Below are positions 59,172-64,000 of a stretch of 64,000 nucleotides of DNA, in pieces (within the stretch, counting starts at the first letter, position 1; every line of letters starts with the position of its first letter). Below the pieces are notes generated by a model. The model was not told where the DNA came from. It worked only from the letters and a program-made list of their open reading frames with translations, and did not search any database. Source of the DNA: Halorussus ruber (GTDB lineage: Archaea; Halobacteriota; Halobacteria; Halobacteriales; Haladaptataceae); NCBI RefSeq assembly GCF_004765785.1, contig NZ_SBIT01000002.1:310001-374000 (forward strand), read 5' to 3'. A program made the position numbers and the translations under genes.

Positions 59172-59326
59172 TACGTGCGGGTATTCGGGCACCCACCATT
59201 AAAATATCCATGGAAATGTGAAACGACCCGCGAGCCATCGAGAACGGCCGAGACGTTTTACGGAGCGTTGTGACGTTTTATCTGTGGATGGAAAGTATTT
59301 TCTTGTCGGCGCATTCACGCGATGGT

Positions 59327-60526
59327 ATGCGGTCATCTGCCGCCCTCCTCGTCGTCCTCCTCGCCGTTAGCTCCGTGGCCGGAGTCGGGGCAGGCCTCTC
59401 GCCCGAGGACCGAGCGCGCGCGCCCCACGCCGCCTCGGACGCCTCGACGGTCGAGAGTCTGGACTCCGCGACGGCCGCAGCTTCGGTAAACGGCACGGAA
59501 TCGAACGCCACGGTCCGCGACGGCACCGACATGTACGTCTCCATCGGCGAGCGCGGTGACGCCCGCTGGAACGTCACCGCCCGGTTCGTCCTCCGCGACG
59601 AAAACGAGACCGAAGCCTTCCGCCAACTCGCCGGGCGATACCGGAACGGAAACGCCGACGTCGGTTTCAGTCCGAAGACCTTCGAGCGCGTCGTCGAGCG
59701 CGCCGACGCCGACAGCGACCGACCGATGGCGCTCGGAAACGTCAATCGGTCGGCGCGACTCCGGGACAACGGCTCCGTCGGACTGCTCTCGCTCTCGTTC
59801 ACGTGGCACAACTTCACGCACGTAGAAGACGACAAAATCCTCCTCGGCGACGCCTTCTGGGTCGGGTCTGACACGTGGCTCCCCGCGCTGACCGACGACC
59901 AGACGTTGACCATCGACGGGCCGTCGGGCTACTACGTCGAACTATCGAGCGTCGCGCACAACGGCACGCGAATCAGCTACGACGGGCCGCGGAAGTTCGA
60001 CCGCGGCGACTTCTCCGTGACCTACTCCCCGAAGAACACGGGGCCGTCGGAATCGTCGGAGTTCCCCGACCTGTCAAGCGTCCCCGGGCTCCTCCTCGCA
60101 CTCCTCGTCTTCGGTCTGGGAGCCTCCGGCGTGTACGTGTGGTCCCAACGCCGCGACGAGGAGGCCGCGACCCCCGGCGCAGCCGAAGGGTCCGAGGAGC
60201 CACGCGGTCCGTCGGCGACCGCCTCGGTCGCGGCGGGCCAAGCGAGCGCCGCCGACAAAGAAGCTGAGGCCGACGAGGGCGACGAGAACGGTGACGACGA
60301 ACAGGACGTGGAACTGCTGAGCGACGAGGAGCGCGTCCTCCGACTGCTCCGGGACAACAACGGCCGGATGAAGCAGGGCCAAATCGTCAAGGAGACCAAC
60401 TGGTCGAACGCGAAGGTGTCCCAACTCCTCTCGAAGATGGACGAGAACGACGACGTGGACAAACTCCGAATCGGGCGCGAGAACCTCATCACGCTCCCCG
60501 ACGAGGACGTGGCGGACGTCAGCTGA
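59327..60526 (+). CDS. Membrane-anchored regulator: extracellular sensor, one span, cytoplasmic winged helix
   Basis: Encodes 399 residues from ATG 59327 (MRSSAALLVVLLAVSSVAGVGAG). A signal peptide leads an extracellular region with many NxS/T sites and beta structure. A single membrane span follows (about 257-275, VPGLLLALLVFGLGASGVYVW), then an acidic linker and a C-terminal winged helix (about 337-392, LSDEERVLRLLRDNNGRMKQGQIVKETNWSNAKVSQLLSKMDEND). The layout suggests a one-component sensor that binds DNA from the membrane. It is divergent from the secreted protein gene, possibly a linked pair. Confidence 0.88.
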   Translation: MRSSAALLVVLLAVSSVAGVGAGLSPEDRARAPHAASDASTVESLDSATAAASVNGTESNATVRDGTDMYVSIGERGDARWNVTARFVLRDENETEAFRQLAGRYRNGNADVGFSPKTFERVVERADADSDRPMALGNVNRSARLRDNGSVGLLSLSFTWHNFTHVEDDKILLGDAFWVGSDTWLPALTDDQTLTIDGPSGYYVELSSVAHNGTRISYDGPRKFDRGDFSVTYSPKNTGPSESSEFPDLSSVPGLLLALLVFGLGASGVYVWSQRRDEEAATPGAAEGSEEPRGPSATASVAAGQASAADKEAEADEGDENGDDEQDVELLSDEERVLRLLRDNNGRMKQGQIVKETNWSNAKVSQLLSKMDENDDVDKLRIGRENLITLPDEDVADVS

Positions 60527-60603
60527 GATACGCGGCGGGCGTCAACTGAGGGATTTCGGATTTTCGAGCCGGCGAAAACCCCCGACATCGGGGGGAGCGT
60601 TTC

Positions 60604-60615
60604 GTAAACGTTTAC
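60604..60615. promoter_or_regulatory. Perfect 12-bp palindrome over the etfBA promoter
   Basis: GTAAACGTTTAC lies 25-36 bases before the etfB ATG. Its right half contains the TATA-like CGTTTACC. The symmetry and place suggest an operator for a repressor. Single copy only in this gap. Confidence 0.55.
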
Positions 60616-60639
60616 CCCCAAGGCGGCAATTCTTCGCGC

Positions 60640-61431
60640 ATGAAGGTCCTGGTGACTGTGAAGGAGGTCGCCGAAGTCGCCGACGACTTCGAGATAGAGG
60701 GGACCGAGGTAGACGAGCGCTACCTCGAGTACGACCTGAACGAGTGGGACGACTACGCCGTCGAGGAGGCCGTCCAGTTGAAGGAGGACGGCCCGGCCGA
60801 GGAGGTCGTGACCGTCACCATCGGTCCCGAGCGGTCAGAAGAAACCATCCGGATGGCGCTTGCGAAGGGTGCCGACCGGGCGGTCCGCGTCTGGGACGAC
60901 GCCCTGGAGGACGTGGACTTGCTGGACGTCGAGACCAAGACGAACCTGCTGCAGTCCGTGGTCGAGGAGGAAGACCCCGACCTCGTGCTGACCGGCGTGC
61001 AGGCGGGCGACGACGCCTTCGGCGCGACCGGCGTCTCGCTGGCCGACGAACTCGGCTTCCAGTGGGGCGCGGTCGTCAACGCGCTCGACTACGACGCCGA
61101 CGAGGAAGTCGCGCACGTCCACCGCGAACTGGAGGGTGGCGTCGAGGAACTCACCGACATCGAGATGCCCGCCGTCCTCACGATTCAGACCGGTATCAAC
61201 GAACCCCGGTACGCGAGTCTCCGGGGCATCCGGCAGGCACAGAGCAAGGAAATCGCACCCAAGAGCTTAGACGACCTCGGTCTGGACGCCGGGGCCATCG
61301 AGAGCGACCTCGATTTGACTTCGATGTACGAACCCGAGAGCGAGAGCGACGTGGAAATCTTCGAGGGCGACGCGGGCGAGACGGCCGGGAAGCTTGCTGA
61401 GGTCCTTCGAGAGAAGGGGGTGGCAGAATGA
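60640..61431 (+). CDS. etfB: Electron transfer flavoprotein subunit beta
   Basis: Encodes 263 residues. EtfB with EtfA carries electrons from acyl-CoA dehydrogenases to the quinone pool. The start MKVLVTVKEVAEVADDFEIEG, the signature NEWDDYAVEEAVQLKE, VTVGPE-like VTIGPERSEETIRMALAKGADRAVRV and the LTGVQAGDDAFGATGVSLADEL region are typical of archaeal FixA-like beta subunits. The C-terminal acidic tail is a halophile trait. Overlaps etfA by four bases (ATGA). Confidence 0.94.
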   Translation: MKVLVTVKEVAEVADDFEIEGTEVDERYLEYDLNEWDDYAVEEAVQLKEDGPAEEVVTVTIGPERSEETIRMALAKGADRAVRVWDDALEDVDLLDVETKTNLLQSVVEEEDPDLVLTGVQAGDDAFGATGVSLADELGFQWGAVVNALDYDADEEVAHVHRELEGGVEELTDIEMPAVLTIQTGINEPRYASLRGIRQAQSKEIAPKSLDDLGLDAGAIESDLDLTSMYEPESESDVEIFEGDAGETAGKLAEVLREKGVAE

Positions 61432-62381
61432 GCGACGTTCTCGCCGTCACCGAACACCGCCGCGGCGAACTCCGCGACGTGAGCTTCGAAGTCATCACCG
61501 CGGGCCGCGAACTCGCCGCCGAGACCGGTGGCGAACTCCACGTGGCCGTCATCGGCGGCGACACCGAGTCGTTCGCAGACAGCCTCAACCGCGAGGGCGT
61601 GGACGCCATCCACACCGTCTCGGAGGGCGAGGAGTTCAACCACGACATCTACGCCCAAGCCGTCGAGGCGCTCCACGCCGAACTCGACCCCGAGGTCCTG
61701 CTGACGCCCAACAGCGTCAACGGCCTCGACTACGCGCCCGCCGTCGCCAACAGCCTCGACCTGTCGCTGGCGACCGACGCCGTGGACCTGGACTACGACG
61801 ACGGCCTGACCGTCACCCGCGAGATGTACGGCTCGAAGGTCGAGACGACCATCGAGGTCGGCGGCGACCAGCAGGCGGTCACCATCCGCGGCGCGGAGTG
61901 GCCCGCCGCAGAGGGCGTCGGCGACGCCGAGGTCTCGGAGTTCGACGCCGACATCGACACCGACACGGGTTCGACCGTCACCGGCTTCGAGGAGGTCGGC
62001 GGCGGCGACGTGGACATCAGCGAGGCGGACTTCATCGTCTCCATCGGCCGCGGTATCGAGGAGGAGGAGAATCTCGACCTCATCCGCGACCTCGTGGATG
62101 CGACCGACGCGACGCTGGCCTCGTCTCGACCCATCGTGGACAACGGTTGGCTCCCGAAGAACCGGCAGGTCGGCCAATCCGGCAAGGTCGTCACGCCGAC
62201 GGTCTACCTCGCCATCGGAATTTCGGGCGCGGTCCAGCACGTCGCTGGCATGAAGGGCGCTGACAACATCATCGCCATCAACACCGACCCGAACGCGCCC
62301 ATCTTCGACATCGCCGACTACGGTATCGTCGGCGACCTGTTCGAGGTCGTTCCGGAACTCATCGAGCAGTTCGAAGGGTAG
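61428..62381 (+). CDS. etfA: Electron transfer flavoprotein subunit alpha
   Basis: Encodes 317 residues. The C-terminal FAD-binding domain shows VVSIGRGI-like IVSIGRGIEEEENLDLI, SRPIVDNGWLPKNRQVGQSGKVVTPTVYLAIGISGAVQHVAGMKGADNIIAINTDPNAPIFDIADYGIVGDLFEV, the ETF alpha signature. With EtfB it forms the soluble flavoprotein heterodimer. No ETF:quinone oxidoreductase gene is visible in the window. The next gene, 25 bases on, is compositionally different. Confidence 0.95.
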   Translation: MSDVLAVTEHRRGELRDVSFEVITAGRELAAETGGELHVAVIGGDTESFADSLNREGVDAIHTVSEGEEFNHDIYAQAVEALHAELDPEVLLTPNSVNGLDYAPAVANSLDLSLATDAVDLDYDDGLTVTREMYGSKVETTIEVGGDQQAVTIRGAEWPAAEGVGDAEVSEFDADIDTDTGSTVTGFEEVGGGDVDISEADFIVSIGRGIEEEENLDLIRDLVDATDATLASSRPIVDNGWLPKNRQVGQSGKVVTPTVYLAIGISGAVQHVAGMKGADNIIAINTDPNAPIFDIADYGIVGDLFEVVPELIEQFEG

Positions 62382-62406
62382 AGACGAACAACACCGGTTC
62401 TTTTTA

Positions 62407-63210
62407 ATGCGCGTTCCATATCACGTTCGGCGCGACGACCGATATTACTCGTACAGTTACCTCCACGATACCCGGACGGAGGCCGAGAAGGACTGCGAAC
62501 AGCGTTCAGAATTAACCATCGTTTATCCCATCAAACTCGATCAGCAGTATTTCGGTGTGTACACCACCGAGAAGGAGGTTTCGAGGGTTCCGCTGGAAGT
62601 GAATCTACCCGAGTACGGCGATAGGACTCATAAATTAGTCAAAACCGTGCGCGACCTATTCGAGTACATCGACGAAGAACAATCGTTGGATTGGTACAAA
62701 AAGCCGGAGTTATCAGGGGTTGCCGACGCGATAAATCGGGTTCAGTGGCGACAGTCGGTACCCGAAGTCGGCGGTGAGCTTCTTTCTCGTCTCATCCTTC
62801 GTCACGGACTACCGAACGCGAATCACCGAACCGCTATCGCGTTCCTCCAGACGTACCTCGAAACATTGAAACCCGGAATCGGGGTCCCACAAACTAACGT
62901 CGGTGACGAATGGAGTGACTGGACAAACGAGTTCATCGTTGACTCCAAAAAGTTGCTTACAGTTCGGCGCAACGCAGGTGGATTTCAGCATTTAGCGGAG
63001 CGCGGAGCGACGATCTTGGAGCGAAAAGGTGGTGTGGAAATACATCTCGACGAGTATGAAATCACCACGGACAATCCGTGGAAGCATTTCCGACGAAAAC
63101 ACGAAGAGCGAAGTGTCGAATTCGTGGTCAAGTACGTAAGACGGGCTGGCGGGGACGAGTTACTCGAAGAAATCGATGATGGAAAGCGAGCATTCGCTGA
63201 TCGTTTATGA
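62407..63210 (+). CDS. Fic/Doc-like protein of uncertain activity, lower-GC gene
   Basis: Encodes 267 residues. A central segment SRLILRHGLPNANHRTAIAFLQTYLETL fits the Fic/Doc active-site loop HPFxDGN(K/G)RT with H, N, R and T kept but F, D and G changed (HGLPNANHRT). The N-terminus is beta-rich and the C-terminus ends in a charged helix. Fic proteins transfer AMP or phosphate groups to targets and often act as toxins. The composition and codon use are far less GC-rich than in etfBA, suggesting transfer. CTTTTTAA just before the ATG is too close to serve as TATA for this start, so it may be read from the etf operon. Confidence 0.6.
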   Translation: MRVPYHVRRDDRYYSYSYLHDTRTEAEKDCEQRSELTIVYPIKLDQQYFGVYTTEKEVSRVPLEVNLPEYGDRTHKLVKTVRDLFEYIDEEQSLDWYKKPELSGVADAINRVQWRQSVPEVGGELLSRLILRHGLPNANHRTAIAFLQTYLETLKPGIGVPQTNVGDEWSDWTNEFIVDSKKLLTVRRNAGGFQHLAERGATILERKGGVEIHLDEYEITTDNPWKHFRRKHEERSVEFVVKYVRRAGGDELLEEIDDGKRAFADRL

Positions 63211-63509
63211 GGGGTACGATGCAGTATACTACAATCCTTTTTCACTCACGCAGTATGCTGCACAACACTTTTGAGTAGTGGCGCTCTATCTTGAAGTAGA
63301 ACGATGCAAGACAACTGTGCTCGAAATATGAGCGAAGAGCGCCTCCGAGAAATTGCTCTGTCGGTCGCTCACCTTCGAGACGATTAAGTCGTTTTTGGGA
63401 GTTACTACTCCAAGAACCCTTCTGATTTAGTAGCTACACGAGATTTCCACCGCCGCCAAACGCCATTGTATCGTCACCTACTTTTTCGGTCGGTCCTGAG
63501 TAGTGGCCG
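63211..63509. other. AT-rich non-coding interval before the isoprenoid gene
   Basis: 299 bases with no well-supported gene. Two related direct repeats, CAGTATACTAC (63222) and CAGTATGCTGC (63251), lie 29 bases apart. A promoter-like CTACTTTTTCGG near 63476-63487 precedes the last gene. A 27-codon frame at 63304-63387 was considered and rejected as a gene call. Confidence 0.5.
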
Positions 63510-64000
63510 ATGGATTATCCCGAGTCCCGAAGGGCGCTGGTCGAGGAGCGCCTCGAGACGGTCCTCGACCGCGTCGAACCGTCGGAACTCGCCGACGAGG
63601 TCCGCCACGTCGCGCTGTCGGGGGGCAAGCGCGTCCGGCCGACCGTCACCGTGCTGTCCTGCGAGGCCGCCGGGGGTGAGGCCGACGACGCCGTGGACTT
63701 CGCGGTCGGCGTCGAACTCGTCCACGACGCCTCGCTGGTCGTGGACGACATCATCGACGATTCGGACACCCGTAGGGGGAGCGCCAGCGCGTGGGCCGAG
63801 TTCGGCTACGCGCCCGCCATCGTGGCGAGTGACGGCCTCATCGGCGAAGCCTTCGAACTCTTCTCGCCGGACCCCCGCGCGATGGAGGCGGTCGCCGACG
63901 CGATGGTCGAACTCGGCGAGGGCGAGGCGACCGAACTCGTCGCCCGCCCGACCGACCGCGAGGGGTACATGGAACTGGCCCGCCGCAAGACCGGGGCGCT
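63510..64000 (+). CDS. Polyprenyl diphosphate synthase (isoprenyl synthetase), cut by the window edge
   Basis: The first 163 codons are present from ATG 63510. GGKRVRP is at residues 38-44, and the first aspartate-rich motif DDIIDDSDTRRG starts at 79. These define trans-prenyltransferases that condense isopentenyl units, here most likely to geranylgeranyl or farnesyl diphosphate for archaeal lipids or quinone tails. The second Asp-rich motif lies beyond the edge, so chain length cannot be judged. It runs to base 64000 without a stop. Confidence 0.92.
   Translation, partial: MDYPESRRALVEERLETVLDRVEPSELADEVRHVALSGGKRVRPTVTVLSCEAAGGEADDAVDFAVGVELVHDASLVVDDIIDDSDTRRGSASAWAEFGYAPAIVASDGLIGEAFELFSPDPRAMEAVADAMVELGEGEATELVARPTDREGYMELARRKTGA

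Noticed and set aside
63304-63387. A 27-codon frame (MQDNCARNMSEERLREIALSVAHLRDD) in the gap before the isoprenoid gene
   Set aside because: Too short and isolated, with no promoter at the right distance and no recognisable relatives; not enough to call a gene.
1-64000. CRISPR array
   Set aside because: No regularly spaced direct repeats with unique spacers were seen; the tandem repeats at 21586 and 32591 are too short and contiguous.

Overview
The window comes from a haloarchaeon (class Halobacteria). The coding DNA is GC-rich, and most proteins are strongly acidic. Many genes start at ATG or GTG about 22-35 bases after an archaeal TATA box, with little or no leader. Diagnostic families include archaeal MCM, TFB, Tfx, bat-type HTH, HalOD1, RPA with its partner protein, the A-type ATP synthase set and archaeal EtfBA. 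The exact genus cannot be fixed from the sequence alone.

Layout, left half. A truncated gene fragment and a HIT hydrolase are followed by cytochrome bd oxidase (cydAB, minus), a ribbon-helix-helix regulator, a conserved small protein, tRNA-His(GTG) and an HNH nuclease gene. Next come an SRAP protein coupled to a site-2 protease, a solitary TnpB, a PemK/MazF-like toxin with a winged-helix partner, a cupin and a superfamily 2 helicase. After HalOD1, an SLC13-type transporter and tRNA-Pro(TGG), the replication block begins: mcm carrying a full-length intein, then a tightly packed run of little-known genes including a RecA-like protein without a P-loop, a coiled-coil protein and a MinD-type ATPase. 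That run converges on tfb. A second, P-loop-deficient ParA-like gene and an MscS channel follow.

Layout, right half. A bat-type regulator and a roughly 600-base non-coding region with several structured elements precede a complete histidine-utilisation operon, hutUGIH, whose four genes all overlap. Beyond it lie DoxX, UspA, two zinc-ribbon genes, the RPA operon, a LysE exporter, an AbrB-PIN toxin-antitoxin pair, a sugar-nucleotide guanylyltransferase, a frameshifted dph6, an SDR protein, a DUF234-type ATPase, tfx, a TRAM protein and small membrane or zinc genes. The A-type ATP synthase operon follows in the order atpH-I-K-E-C-F-A-B-D (minus strand). Last come a methyltransferase, a pilin, a secreted protein divergent from a membrane-anchored wHTH regulator, etfBA, a Fic-like gene in lower-GC DNA, and the start of a polyprenyl diphosphate synthase.

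The parts form familiar modules: respiration and ATP synthesis (cydAB, etfBA, atp), replication and repair (mcm, RPA, helicase, SRAP), basal transcription (tfb, tfx) and histidine catabolism. Accessory DNA is scattered rather than forming one island: TnpB, the HNH gene, toxin-antitoxin pairs, the intein and the Fic-like gene. The least explained signals are an AT-rich motif family at five gene boundaries, a structured RNA candidate before hutU, an abrupt AT-rich end to mcm, and the conserved-looking gene set behind mcm.
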